A stretch of DNA of 64,000 nucleotides from JAIQFL01 sp035295745 (lineage in GTDB: Bacteria; Acidobacteriota; Terriglobia; Bryobacterales; Bryobacteraceae). Within the stretch, counting starts at the first letter, position 1. Every line of letters starts with the position of its first letter. Below the pieces are notes generated by a model. It made no database searches. It was not told where the DNA came from and saw nothing but the letters and a program-made list of their open reading frames with translations. Of the stretch, positions 38,660 through 47,926 are shown one piece after another. Position numbers and translations under genes: made by a program. The stretch is from the NCBI GenBank assembly GCA_035295745.1, contig DATGIL010000056.1, positions 1 to 64,000 of the forward strand, given 5' to 3'.

Positions 38660-39048
38660 CTGGTTCAGCGAGACCACGAAACTTCAGCTTTTCCTCGTGA
38701 GTGATCTGCCAACAGCCGGTGCCGGGGAGCGGCACGCCTGCAGCAAGAAAGTAGTAGGGTCGCCCTTCGATCCATGCACCGTTGCGGTGAACGGTTACCA
38801 CGACCCGCGATCGTGTGATTCCACCCGCGGCCGGTAATCAGCAGCGTTGGCTTGTAGAGCGGCTCTACCGTTGTATCCCTCGCTCCACCAGACGGTTTTG
38901 TTCCCGCGTTAGTCTGCCAGTCTCCCCAGAGGAGAGTCCACAGCTTTGGCGTTCCAAAGAAGCAGCCGCCGGAGGGTGCCTCGGCGGGATAGGGCGCCGG
39001 AGGGACAAAAGAGAGTTCCGGCGTCGGTTTGCTGTCGAGAGACTTCAA
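38660..39048 (-). pseudogene. Decayed acidobacterial secreted protein
   Basis: In one frame: LSFVPPAPYPAEAPSGGCFF, then LWTLLWGDWQTNAG; in the next: KTVWWSEGYN; in a third: GAWIEGRPYYFLAAGVPLPG and GCWQITHEEKLKF. Put together, this is the order of a group of small exported acidobacterial proteins that begin with a P/G-rich segment, have LWT.LW.D, a WWR/S core and end in GCWE(V/I)TG. Function is unknown even for intact members. At least two frameshifts are needed. The call is from pattern memory. It forms the right border of the island. Confidence 0.45.
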
Positions 39049-39106
39049 TCGACTCCATGCTTGGCCTAGCGCGGAAGTACTTCGGGTCCGTCATGGAGAG
39101 GATGCG

Positions 39107-40261
39107 CTAGCGACTCGACCACCCGGCCCTTCTCGAGTGCGACAGATTCTCAAAGAGGAATAGCCCGGTCTTGCCGCCCATCGCCAGATCGACGCTGCCG
39201 TGCCCCGTCAGATCGCCGACGCAGATCTGCATGCCGGCGCCAGCCCGGCCACCGTAATCGATGATGTGCTTGATCCACTCGACAGCGCCGTCCTTGCGGC
39301 TCCGGAATTCGTACCAGTAGATGCCCAGCGGCTCGCGCTCGCCGGGGTCAGCGCCGTTGTGGGCCATGTAGCGCTTGCCCGTCACGAAATCGGGCTGTCC
39401 ATCACCATTCAGATCGACCATCGTCAAAGCGTGCGCCTGCGACCACGTGTCGTCGATCATGTGCTTCTGCCACTTGCCGTGGCCGAGATTCTCCATCCAG
39501 AAGAAGCCGTAGTCGTGAGCCATAGAGGTGACCAGGTCTGGACGTCCGTCGCCATTCACGTCGACCACATAGATGTATCCGACGCTGACCAGGTCGAACT
39601 CGGGGTGAAACTGCCAATCTCCTATGCGCGGATCAGCCGGTGCTTCCAGCCATCCAAGCGGAGCGATGATGTCGTTGCGGCCGTCGCCGTTCACATCGCC
39701 CACGCCTATGCCGTGGCCATAGCTGCGCGGGCTGATCACGTGCTTCACCAACGATCCGTTTACGATCTCGAACCAGGCCAGCGGGTCCTTCATCTGATGC
39801 CCGCCCCACTGCGGCAGCACCTCGCGCGCCTTACCGTCGTTATCGAGATCCACCAGGAAGGTGAACTCGATGCTGTGCCCGTCTTCAATCAGGTGCTCTT
39901 TCCACTCGCCGCCTTTTGCGCCTGGATTTTCGTTCCACCAGAGCTTGTTGGCGTGCGATGCCGAGCTGATGACGTCCGGGTAGCCATCGCCATTCACGTC
40001 CACCAGGAGGTCGCTCAGATCCTCGGTGGCATTGCGGAAGTAATCTATGTAGCGGAAAGGATGCTGCACCCACGAAGGACCTTCGTACCAGTTCTCGCCC
40101 GACACGAGATCGAGGCGCCCGTCACGGTTGATGTCGCCGGCGGCGCAGGTTTCGTACGCGCCCGGATCGATCATGCGGCCGGCAAAAGGGATCTCGGCGG
40201 GACGGGAGGCGGCCCAAATCGCGGCCGCAGCCAGTCCGGCCAAAAGGAGTCGTCGCGTCAT
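39107..40261 (-). CDS. Exported FG-GAP/VCBS-repeat beta-propeller protein
   Basis: 384 aa with a signal peptide (MTRRLLLAGLAAAAIWAAS). Seven calcium-loop repeats can be read: DINRDGRLDLVSG, DVNGDGYPDVISS, DLDNDGKAREVLP, DVNGDGRNDIIAP, DVNGDGRPDLVTS, DLNGDGQPDFVTG and DLTGHGSVDLAMG. They fit a seven-bladed integrin-like propeller outside the cytoplasm. It is the last gene of the tightly packed minus-strand operon starting at 47926, and its ATG overlaps the stop of the phosphatase-like gene. It probably binds a ligand or partner protein at the surface; an enzyme role is not excluded, since some such proteins carry lyase or sulfatase-like activity. Confidence 0.85.
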   Translation of the reverse strand: MTRRLLLAGLAAAAIWAASRPAEIPFAGRMIDPGAYETCAAGDINRDGRLDLVSGENWYEGPSWVQHPFRYIDYFRNATEDLSDLLVDVNGDGYPDVISSASHANKLWWNENPGAKGGEWKEHLIEDGHSIEFTFLVDLDNDGKAREVLPQWGGHQMKDPLAWFEIVNGSLVKHVISPRSYGHGIGVGDVNGDGRNDIIAPLGWLEAPADPRIGDWQFHPEFDLVSVGYIYVVDVNGDGRPDLVTSMAHDYGFFWMENLGHGKWQKHMIDDTWSQAHALTMVDLNGDGQPDFVTGKRYMAHNGADPGEREPLGIYWYEFRSRKDGAVEWIKHIIDYGGRAGAGMQICVGDLTGHGSVDLAMGGKTGLFLFENLSHSRRAGWSSR

Positions 40262-42309
40262 CAGTTCACCGGTTCGGCCACGAGAACGCCGAAGCTGCCC
40301 GGTGTCACCTTGCGTTGCGGCCGCTGCGCCGGGTCAGCAGCCGGAATCGTTTCAACATCGGCGGCGGGCAGAAAGATTCTCTTGGTCTTCACATCGAACG
40401 CCATAGTTTTCGCGCCGGGATGTGTGAGAACCGCGCCGAGATCTTCGTACTGGTCGGCCGACTTCTGCTCGAAGATGTCGAGCGTTCCGTCGCCATTCGA
40501 CGCGAAAATGCGGTGTGTTGCCACATCGAACGCGGCAGCATCCACGCCGGCGCCGATTGGCATCCGGGTAATCACCTTGCCCGTGTCCGCGTCCATCACC
40601 ACCAGCACCTCGCTGCGGCATGCCACGAAGAGGCGCCGATGCTCGGTGTCCATGGCGAGGCCGGTCGGAGTCTTTGCCACACCGATGGGGAACCGCTTCT
40701 TCACGGCGAGCGTCTTCGGGTCGAACGCGGCCACTTCGGACTTATCTTCCAGGTTGACGTAGATCAATCCGTCCGCGCCCGAGACGGCCTGCTCGCCGTC
40801 GCCTTCGATTGCAACCGTGCCCACCACTCTGCCCGCCGCGGGATCGATCGCGGTGATGTCGTGCGAGCCATGATTGTTGGTGAACACGCGGTTGGATGCG
40901 CGATCGAAGTAGATGCCGTCGGGGCCCTTTCCGACCGGAATCTTCGCGACGAGCCGCAATGTCTCCGTATCGAACATGCTGACGGTATTTTCGCGTCCAT
41001 TGCTCGTGAAGCCGTGGTTCGTACCGGCCGCGATCGCAATGCCGTGAACTCCTGGCGTATCGGGGATCGTGCCGATTCGTTTGCCCGTGTCGGCTTGCAG
41101 CACGTCGACGCGGGTTTCGTGGGACACATAGAGGCGGCGCGCGTCGCTATCGACCGTGATGTAGTCCCAGCTTTCGGTGCCATCGATCGGGTAGCTGGTC
41201 CCGGTCCGGTATTTCTCGAACCCGAGGGCGCCCATGATGACGTGGAAGATCGTAGTGTTCGCAATGAAACCGTGGACGGGTTCCGAGCCAGGTCCGGCCG
41301 CCATGACGGGGACCTCCTCGCCCGTGTGTTGATCCTCCAGCGAAATCGCCGAGAGCACCTGGCGCGGCGTGGCCGACTTCTGCGTCTCCGCCAGCGCCTC
41401 GCCCTTGATGCGCAGATCGTAACCATGGTCTGCCGTAGCGATGACGAGCGTGTCCTGCTTATGCTTTTCGGTAACGTGGCGGATGGCCTTGTCGAGTTCG
41501 ATGACGCGGGCCAGGCTTTTGGCGCCTTTGCCGAGATGGCAGTCGGAGAAGGCGATCAGCAGATATCCTCTGGGATTGTGCGAGAGGCGCGCGATGGCCT
41601 GCTCGACGGCGAGGTTAAAATCGAAATCCGTATCGTCGAAGAGCGCGATGACGCGATCCTGCGTGGGGTCGAGACGGACCGCTGCGTCCAGCGAATCGAG
41701 ATAGATGTATCCCTTGGCGCGGATATCACCGGCCAGATCGCGTCCCATCTTCGAGGTCTGTTCCGCGATCCACTTGCGTCCCGTTCCGATGACCACATCC
41801 GGACCATTACCGAACCGCGGATTCAGCATCTGCTGGAAAATGTCGCCGGAGCGCTGCCGGTTGTTGATGTGCGAATAGAAGGCCGCGACTGCCGCAATGG
41901 TGACGCCCGTGCGGTCGTCGTTGGCGACGATGCCGGTAGAAAGGCCGTGCTCTTCGGCGAACTCCAGCACGGTCTTGAGCGTCTCGCCGTCCTTCGCGTC
42001 GCGCTCGGCATCGGGCGATTGGGAAACCACGCCATTGCGGCCTTTGTGTCCGGTGGCCCAGGCGGTGGCGGCCGCGGCGGCGTCGGTCACCCACTCCTTG
42101 GCCGTAGAGGTGTCCGCCAGCGCGACATGCGGCATGCTCTGCATGTAGAGCGCCTGTGCCCGTCCGTAGCCGTAGATGCTGGCAGCGTTGAGGCTCGATA
42201 CGCCCGCACCGTCGCCGATGAATAAAATTGCATTCTTCGCGGGAGCAGCCGCCAGCGGAAGCGCTCCCGCCGCAATCAGAATCAGAATGTTGGTTCTCAT
42301 AAGCATCAC
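40261..42309 (-). CDS. Alkaline-phosphatase-like domain fused to a YVTN beta-propeller
   Basis: 682 aa with a signal peptide. Residues about 24-385 follow the PhoA fold: FIGDGAG (metal Asp 33), EWVTDAAAAATAWATGHKG, TADHGYDL and DQHTGEEVPVMAAGPG. But E. coli PhoA has DSA where this has D76-A77-A, so the nucleophilic Ser is Ala. The segment matching EGGRIDHAHH reads IAFSDCHLGKG, which loses a metal Glu and a His. D51-, D369-, H370- and H412-type ligands remain. Residues about 390-682 are seven-blade-like YVTN repeats (LYVSHETRVDVLQADTGKRI; RLFVACRSEVLVVMDADTGK). It overlaps Gfo/Idh upstream and FG-GAP downstream. It may be a pseudoenzyme or use another nucleophile. Confidence 0.85.
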   Translation of the reverse strand: MMLMRTNILILIAAGALPLAAAPAKNAILFIGDGAGVSSLNAASIYGYGRAQALYMQSMPHVALADTSTAKEWVTDAAAAATAWATGHKGRNGVVSQSPDAERDAKDGETLKTVLEFAEEHGLSTGIVANDDRTGVTIAAVAAFYSHINNRQRSGDIFQQMLNPRFGNGPDVVIGTGRKWIAEQTSKMGRDLAGDIRAKGYIYLDSLDAAVRLDPTQDRVIALFDDTDFDFNLAVEQAIARLSHNPRGYLLIAFSDCHLGKGAKSLARVIELDKAIRHVTEKHKQDTLVIATADHGYDLRIKGEALAETQKSATPRQVLSAISLEDQHTGEEVPVMAAGPGSEPVHGFIANTTIFHVIMGALGFEKYRTGTSYPIDGTESWDYITVDSDARRLYVSHETRVDVLQADTGKRIGTIPDTPGVHGIAIAAGTNHGFTSNGRENTVSMFDTETLRLVAKIPVGKGPDGIYFDRASNRVFTNNHGSHDITAIDPAAGRVVGTVAIEGDGEQAVSGADGLIYVNLEDKSEVAAFDPKTLAVKKRFPIGVAKTPTGLAMDTEHRRLFVACRSEVLVVMDADTGKVITRMPIGAGVDAAAFDVATHRIFASNGDGTLDIFEQKSADQYEDLGAVLTHPGAKTMAFDVKTKRIFLPAADVETIPAADPAQRPQRKVTPGSFGVLVAEPVN

Positions 42310-43535
42310 GCAGGAAGCACCAGTTCGCGCTCAGAGTCGAAACGAACCCGCCGGCGCTCGATCCAAGAAAGGTTGCCCAAATGCGCGGCGATTGCCGAAC
42401 GATGCCCCATCTCCACATCGCCGTTGGGCATCTTGCGAGACTTCACGCAGCCGATGAAATTGGCTACGTGCTCCTCCACCAGATCGGTCTTGCATTCCAC
42501 CACTAGCGGCTTTTCGCGCGCGTCTGATGGGAAGACCTCAAACTTCGTGCGATCGATCCGCAGATGTGCCTGCGTGCCGCAGAACTCGATGCCTTCGCGC
42601 TGCAGGCCGGCCTGCGGAACGTTGGTGTAGGTGCAGACCCAATTGCCGGGATACTCGTAGTGCACGTTGAGTGTATCGGGCACGGTGCGGCCGTCTTTGG
42701 CGGCGTAAATACCCCCCGCAGTGTCGGCCGTGAGCGGCACGTCTTCGCCCAGGAACATGTGCACCACGTCGACCCAATGCACGTACTTGTCGGTGAGAAT
42801 GCCGCCGCAGAAATCCATGTAATTGCGGAAATTGAAGAATTGGGGCGGATTCCAGGGGCGCCAACGCACGGGCGCCACGTAGCGGTTCCAGTCGAGATCG
42901 TCGGGTTTCGTGGTCAAGCCCGGCGGGACGCTGTGTCCCCCGGTAGGTGCCACGGCGCTCGCAGCCCGCGCCTGACCGCTGCTGAGGCCATCATTCCACC
43001 AGGTGCGGACCAGGTGGATCTTGCCCAGCTTGCCCGGCTTGATGTACTCGTCGCGGGCCTGCATGTAGTGTGTGCCCGACCGCTGCTGCGCCCCCACCTG
43101 GCAAACGCGGTTGTTCGCCCGAGCGGCATTAATGATGCCGACGCCTTCCTCGATGGTGCGCGTCAGTGGCTTCTCGACATACACGTCCTTGCCCGCGCTC
43201 AGTGCGTCCACCGCGATGCGCGCGTGCCAGTGATCGGAAGTCGCGATGATCACAGCATCCAGGCCCGGGATTTCGAGCACCTTCCGGTGATCGTCGAAGA
43301 CCCGCGAACCGGCCGCCAACGATTGCGCCTTTTCCGCGCGCGTCCGCCACAGATCGCAGACCGCGGTGAGGGGGGCGTTCAGCTTTTGGAAATGCGGCTG
43401 CAGTTGCAATCCCCGCGCGCCGCAGCCGATCAGCGCAATCGAGAGGCGCTCATTGGCGCCCCAGATACGCGATTGCGAGACTGCCGTGAAAGCCGCGCCG
43501 GCGGTTGAAATGAGATTTCGTCGCGTCATCGTCAC
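42306..43535 (-). CDS. Gfo/Idh/MocA-family oxidoreductase with Tat-type signal
   Basis: 409 aa. The start TRRNLISTAGAAFTAVSQSR is a twin-arginine signal, so it acts with NAD(P) cofactor outside the cytoplasm or is cofactor-loaded first. The Rossmann part has IALIGCGARGLQLQPHF, VIIATSDHWHARIAVDALSA and GKDVYVEKPLTRTIEEG with the catalytic EKP Lys. The C-terminal part has NPPQFFNFRNYMDFCGGILT and HWVDVVHMFLGED. Enzymes of this kind act on sugars, inositols or derivatives, or hydrolyse glycosides by a redox mechanism. It is coupled by ATGA to the phosphatase-like gene and lies 4 bp from the receptor gene. Confidence 0.88.
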   Translation of the reverse strand: MTMTRRNLISTAGAAFTAVSQSRIWGANERLSIALIGCGARGLQLQPHFQKLNAPLTAVCDLWRTRAEKAQSLAAGSRVFDDHRKVLEIPGLDAVIIATSDHWHARIAVDALSAGKDVYVEKPLTRTIEEGVGIINAARANNRVCQVGAQQRSGTHYMQARDEYIKPGKLGKIHLVRTWWNDGLSSGQARAASAVAPTGGHSVPPGLTTKPDDLDWNRYVAPVRWRPWNPPQFFNFRNYMDFCGGILTDKYVHWVDVVHMFLGEDVPLTADTAGGIYAAKDGRTVPDTLNVHYEYPGNWVCTYTNVPQAGLQREGIEFCGTQAHLRIDRTKFEVFPSDAREKPLVVECKTDLVEEHVANFIGCVKSRKMPNGDVEMGHRSAIAAHLGNLSWIERRRVRFDSERELVLPA

Positions 43536-43539
43536 TCCT

Positions 43540-46500
43540 TTAGAAGCGGTACTTCAATGCGAACTGGATTTGCCTTGCCGAGGTTGCAGTCGTAGTGATC
43601 TGGCCGAATCCCGGGCCCATGGTGATGTTCGGGATGCCGAGATTGGCGCGGTTCAGCGAATTGAAGAATTCCGACCGGAACTGCAGCGTCTGGCTCTCGC
43701 TGATGCCGAACTCTTTCGCGAGGCTAAAATCCAGCGTCTGCAAATTGGGACCGCGAAGGATACCCACGCCGGAGTTGCCGAACGCCTGGAATGGCACGAA
43801 GCCCGCGACTCCAGGCGTCGTCTGCAACTCGACAAAATCGTTGACGTTGAACCATTGGTACACGGATCGCTGGCTGTCCGGCAGGACTCCCGTGGTGTTC
43901 TCGACACGGTTCGGCCGGCTCACGCGGTTGCTGCCGAGGTTCAGGAGCTGCGGCTGCGCGATCGTCAGGGGAAGGCCACCCTCGGCGGTGAAGATCGGCG
44001 AGAAATCCCATCCGCCCAGCACGAGGTTCGTCAAGGCGCCGCCGGAAGACCCGAAGCGTCGCCCGCGGCCGAACGGAATCTGCCAGACGGCGGAGACGTT
44101 CAGCCGCATGGAGATGTCGAAGTCCGACGGGCCGTACTCGCTGCGGCGGTCATAACCGTTTTGCGGACCCCGCTTAACGCCCTGGTACGTGGTGGCGTCG
44201 CCACCGGAGGCCAACTGATCGATGGAATCGGCAAGGGTCTTGCCCCAGGTGTAGGAAACCAGCGCCGAGAGTCCTTGCGAGAATCGCTTTTCGAGGCGGG
44301 TTTGCAGGGAGTTGTAGTTGGAGTAACCCTGGAACTCCATGTATTCAATCTGGCTGTTGAATCCGTACTGAGCTAGTGGCTTCGGCTGCGCAACGGGCGC
44401 TCCGGTGGCCGCGTTGAACGTCACGGGATTCTGATTGACATCGCGGAAGGTCGGCAGATGAATGCCGCGATTGCCGACGTAAGCCACATCCAGCACTAGA
44501 TCGCGCATCAACTCGCGCTGCACCGTGAGATTCCACTGCTCGACGTACGCGGTCTTCTGGTGCGCCTCCTCGTACTGGTGAGCGACGGTGGTCTGATTGA
44601 TCGCGTTGGGGTTGGTCAGAGACGCCGGAATCCCGTCTTGCATACGGAAGAGCGCCTGCGAGGCAGTGAGATTTCCCGAGCCGGAGATGGATGCGCTGGA
44701 GTTGATGGCGAACGGAAAGTTGTACCCCATCAGCCCTTCGCGGCCTGTCCGGTCAGTCAGGTTGTAGAAGATGCCGAAGGCGGAGCGAATAGTCCAGCCG
44801 CGCAGCGGCGCCCAGGCGAACCCGAATCGCGGGGCGAAGTTCTTGTAGTTGGGATACACCAGCGCTTCGTCGTGGAGGCTGCCGTTCTTGGCATAGATCA
44901 ACGAATTCGTGGTGAAATCGAACTGCTCCCACTGGTTGTGCTGCTCGCGCGGAGGCGTGGCGAAGTCCCAGCGCAGTCCAAAATTCAAAGTCAATTTCGG
45001 AGCCAGCTTCCAGTCGTCCTGCGCGTAGGCGGAATACAGATCCTGGTAGCGGTTGTAGATCGAGTTCGAATCCTGCGAGTAACCCGTGGGAAGCCCCATC
45101 AGAAGATCGGCGACTCCGCCCGGGTATGTTCCATTCTGCCCGCTGAACCGGCCCGAAAACGAGAAACTGCCGAGCGTAGCGCCGTTGTCGCTGATGCCCG
45201 TAGTCAGGTATTCGTACTCGAAGCCGAACTTCAAGGCATGTGCGCCACGCGTCCAGGCCAGCGATTGCCGCAGATCGTAGCCCTGCGGCGTATTCCATGC
45301 CGGCACTGAGGTGCTGCGGCCCATGTTGCTTCCCGGGCCTGGAGGCATCGTGACCACCGGCACACCGCCGCACACACTCGGATCGGTGACCGATCCCTTC
45401 AGTCCGATCAGTTCGAGCGGACAGGGCGAGCCTGCCAAGGGCGGAAGTTGGTAGTAGGCGCCGTTGTTGTATCCGAAGCGAGTCTCCGAAAGCAGTGCCG
45501 GCTGGATCACCCAAGTCACACCCGTGGCCATACTTTGGCTGCGGTTCCGCGATGTGCCAAACGCGTCCGACGTCGACCCTTCCGAATATCCGGCGCGCGG
45601 CGGCGGTGTGAAGATGTGGGTGTTGACGAAGGAGTACCGGCCGAACAGATTGATCCTGGAAGTGACTGTATGATCGATGCGCACATCGAACTGGTTCGTC
45701 TGGTTCCCGGCCGTAGGATCGCTGACGTAGTTGTTCGTCAGTTGTCCTGGCGCGCCGATATTGGGCGCCGGGTTGAAGCTCAAAATCTTTGCGCCGACTG
45801 GGTCAAACAGACTCGCCGGAATTACCCAGCAGTGGCCCTTGCCGTCGTTGCACCCTACCGTCGCGGGCTGCATGAAACCGGTCGCCTTGTCGGCTGCATC
45901 GTACGGATTGGTGATCGGGACGTTGAAGAGACCCTGCGTCCAGGAGGTCTGCGGCACGCTGCTGATCTGGATCCCGCTGGTGTCGTCGCGAAGGCCTTCG
46001 TAGTCGCCGAAGATGAAGGTCCGGTTCTTGCGGATGGGGCCGCCCAGCGTTCCCCCGAACTGGTTCCGCAGGTGGAACGGCCGCGCGGTGCTGGTGCTGT
46101 TGGCAAAGAAATTGTTCGCATCCAGATGATCGTCGCGATGGAACTCATACGCCGAGCCGTGCACTTGATTAGTGCCCGACTTGATTACCGCATTCACCAC
46201 CGCCCCGGCGCTGCGTCCGAATTCCGCCGAGTAACCATTGGTCTGGATCTTGAACTCCTGCAGCGCGTCAACCGAGGGCTGCAGCGCCTCCATATTCAGG
46301 CCGCGATACGACTCCGCGTAAGACGTGTTGTCGAGACCGTCCAACTGATAGGCGTTCATGAAGACGCGATTGCCGTTAGCGCTGAAGCCGCCCTTGAAAT
46401 TCTGCGCGGTCAACCGGCCCGTCTGGAACAACACGCCCGGCGACAACTGCGCCAATTGCATGAAGTCTCTTCCGTTGAGCGGCAGTTCGACAATCTTGCG

Positions 46501-46911
46501 GCCGTCAATCACCGACCCGCGATCGGAGGTCTCAGTATCGAGCACGGAGGTCTGCGCCGTCACGGTGACGCGCTCGGCGGCATCGCCCACCTGCAGGCCG
46601 AGGTCGATGCGCGCCGTCTGTCCCACCTGGAGCGCGATGCCCGATTGCTCGCTGAGTTTGAATCCGCTATGCGATGCGGTTACACGATAAATGCCCGGCC
46701 GCAGATCGGGAACAAAGTAGAAGCCGCGATCGTTCGTAAGGACGGCTGCCGCGATATTGGTGTCCTGATTGGTCACCCTCACTTCGGCGTGCTGGATCAC
46801 AGCCCCGCTTGCGTCCTTGACGCATCCCGTGAGCGCGCCGGTATCCGTTTGCGCGGCCACGACTCCCGGCAGCATCGCTGCCAGGAGCCAAGCCGCCTGC
46901 CGGGCGCGCAT
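43540..46911 (-). CDS. TonB-dependent-receptor-like outer-membrane protein with carboxypeptidase-regulatory domain
   Basis: 1123 aa from the ATG at 46911, where the signal peptide begins (AAWLLAAMLPGVVAAQ). Residues about 25-110 are the carboxypeptidase-regulatory-like domain (LTGCVKDASGAVIQHAEVRV, YFVPDLRPGIYRVTASHSGF). A plug-like part has DGRKIVELPLNGRDFMQLAQ, LDGLDNTSYAESYRGLN and NGYSAEFGRSAGAVVNAVIK, SGTNQVHGSAYEF. The rest is a beta-barrel ending in FALKYRF with a C-terminal Phe. This is the Oar/acidobacterial type, often annotated as TonB-dependent receptor. It should take up or bind a substrate, and by context a phosphorylated or glycosidic one. It is one base from the upstream gene's stop. 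Confidence 0.88.
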   Translation of the reverse strand: MRARQAAWLLAAMLPGVVAAQTDTGALTGCVKDASGAVIQHAEVRVTNQDTNIAAAVLTNDRGFYFVPDLRPGIYRVTASHSGFKLSEQSGIALQVGQTARIDLGLQVGDAAERVTVTAQTSVLDTETSDRGSVIDGRKIVELPLNGRDFMQLAQLSPGVLFQTGRLTAQNFKGGFSANGNRVFMNAYQLDGLDNTSYAESYRGLNMEALQPSVDALQEFKIQTNGYSAEFGRSAGAVVNAVIKSGTNQVHGSAYEFHRDDHLDANNFFANSTSTARPFHLRNQFGGTLGGPIRKNRTFIFGDYEGLRDDTSGIQISSVPQTSWTQGLFNVPITNPYDAADKATGFMQPATVGCNDGKGHCWVIPASLFDPVGAKILSFNPAPNIGAPGQLTNNYVSDPTAGNQTNQFDVRIDHTVTSRINLFGRYSFVNTHIFTPPPRAGYSEGSTSDAFGTSRNRSQSMATGVTWVIQPALLSETRFGYNNGAYYQLPPLAGSPCPLELIGLKGSVTDPSVCGGVPVVTMPPGPGSNMGRSTSVPAWNTPQGYDLRQSLAWTRGAHALKFGFEYEYLTTGISDNGATLGSFSFSGRFSGQNGTYPGGVADLLMGLPTGYSQDSNSIYNRYQDLYSAYAQDDWKLAPKLTLNFGLRWDFATPPREQHNQWEQFDFTTNSLIYAKNGSLHDEALVYPNYKNFAPRFGFAWAPLRGWTIRSAFGIFYNLTDRTGREGLMGYNFPFAINSSASISGSGNLTASQALFRMQDGIPASLTNPNAINQTTVAHQYEEAHQKTAYVEQWNLTVQRELMRDLVLDVAYVGNRGIHLPTFRDVNQNPVTFNAATGAPVAQPKPLAQYGFNSQIEYMEFQGYSNYNSLQTRLEKRFSQGLSALVSYTWGKTLADSIDQLASGGDATTYQGVKRGPQNGYDRRSEYGPSDFDISMRLNVSAVWQIPFGRGRRFGSSGGALTNLVLGGWDFSPIFTAEGGLPLTIAQPQLLNLGSNRVSRPNRVENTTGVLPDSQRSVYQWFNVNDFVELQTTPGVAGFVPFQAFGNSGVGILRGPNLQTLDFSLAKEFGISESQTLQFRSEFFNSLNRANLGIPNITMGPGFGQITTTATSARQIQFALKYRF

Positions 46912-46912
46912 T

Positions 46913-47926
46913 TTAGTGCTTCCTCCGGATTGCTCCGGCGACGTCTTCGTACTGATCGGTGGAGATGAAATCTGCGTGGGCAGCCACCAGCGCGTGAATA
47001 CGCGTCTGCGCCGCCTGCTTCGAACCGAAATTGAACTCGGCGGTCCAGCCCTGATTTTCCGCATCGGTAAAGCCGTTGACTTCGTAGAAGCTCACCAGGT
47101 ACCCGAGGCTGTGTCCGTACTCCACGAATCGCTTCATGCGAGCTTCGGTAGCGGGATTCCAGTCGTTGCCATGAGTCGGACCGCAGAGTTCAACGAAGTG
47201 CCAGTCGGTACCGAACCAGCGGCGCCAGTTGTCCGCCCGCTTGGAGACGAGTTGCTCCACGGGAATCTTCGTCAAGCTCGCGAACCGCTCGTCCCTCGCC
47301 GTCCGCGGGAGCTTGTTGGGGTTATCGTCGAACTTCACCGCCGATCCGAATGCGCGGAACTTGCCGCCCACGGTGATGCGGTCGTAGAAGAAGTCCTGCT
47401 TGATGTCGTTCTGCTTGTCTTCGAGGATCACCATCATGGGCTGCAGTTCGAGGGGCGACATCTTGGACATATCGGAGGTCTTCACTGCCTTGGTCAGCCA
47501 GCCGTCGTGCTTGTCGAGCACTTTGGAGATGGCCTGCAGGTGCTCTTCGGGGTCGTTCTTGATATCGAGGTAGAGCGTGATCAGCGGCCAGTTGCCCTTG
47601 TTGCCGTCCTTCAGCGCCTTCTCGACGATGGGCGCAACTTTGGGAAAGAAATACGATTCCAGGGTCGGTGAATCGGCAGACGCCGCCTTCTCGTTGTGAA
47701 TCAGCAGGGAACGCCCCGCAACCCAGACCAAGTCTTCTTCCACTACGAATGGCACACCTGCCGCGATTACACGGTCCAGGCGGTCTGCGTACTTACCCTC
47801 ATCGGGGTAGGCGTTGTGTGCCAGGACCAGCGTGCGCGCGCCCGGTGAGAACATCGAGGGCGCACCGGCGGCGAAAGCAAACGATACGGCGAGAGCCATG
47901 GCTCCCAAGGTGCTCGAAAGTTTCAT
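46913..47926 (-). CDS. Exported PI-PLC / glycerophosphodiesterase-like TIM-barrel protein
   Basis: 337 aa from the ATG at 47926, which begins a signal peptide (LGAMALAVSFAFAAGAP). The mature start TLVLAHNAYPDEGKYADRLD, then AGVPFVVEEDLVWV, then LIHNEKA give the His, Glu/Asp and second His arrangement of the PLC-like phosphodiesterase superfamily (closest by look to AIM6-type proteins). LYLDIKNDPEEHLQAI supplies another acidic site, and SLGYLVSFYEVNGF and ISTDQYEDV the last strands. It should cleave a phosphodiester such as glycerophospho- or inositol-phospho-compounds in the periplasm; the substrate is inferred. It is the first gene of the five-gene operon, with the receptor start one base after its stop. 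Confidence 0.75.
   Translation of the reverse strand: MKLSSTLGAMALAVSFAFAAGAPSMFSPGARTLVLAHNAYPDEGKYADRLDRVIAAGVPFVVEEDLVWVAGRSLLIHNEKAASADSPTLESYFFPKVAPIVEKALKDGNKGNWPLITLYLDIKNDPEEHLQAISKVLDKHDGWLTKAVKTSDMSKMSPLELQPMMVILEDKQNDIKQDFFYDRITVGGKFRAFGSAVKFDDNPNKLPRTARDERFASLTKIPVEQLVSKRADNWRRWFGTDWHFVELCGPTHGNDWNPATEARMKRFVEYGHSLGYLVSFYEVNGFTDAENQGWTAEFNFGSKQAAQTRIHALVAAHADFISTDQYEDVAGAIRRKH

Noticed and set aside
45448..46968. Long plus-strand open frame opposite the TonB-type receptor
   Set aside because: A GC-driven shadow of the receptor on the other strand; the sequence is Arg/Ala/Val-rich without motifs.
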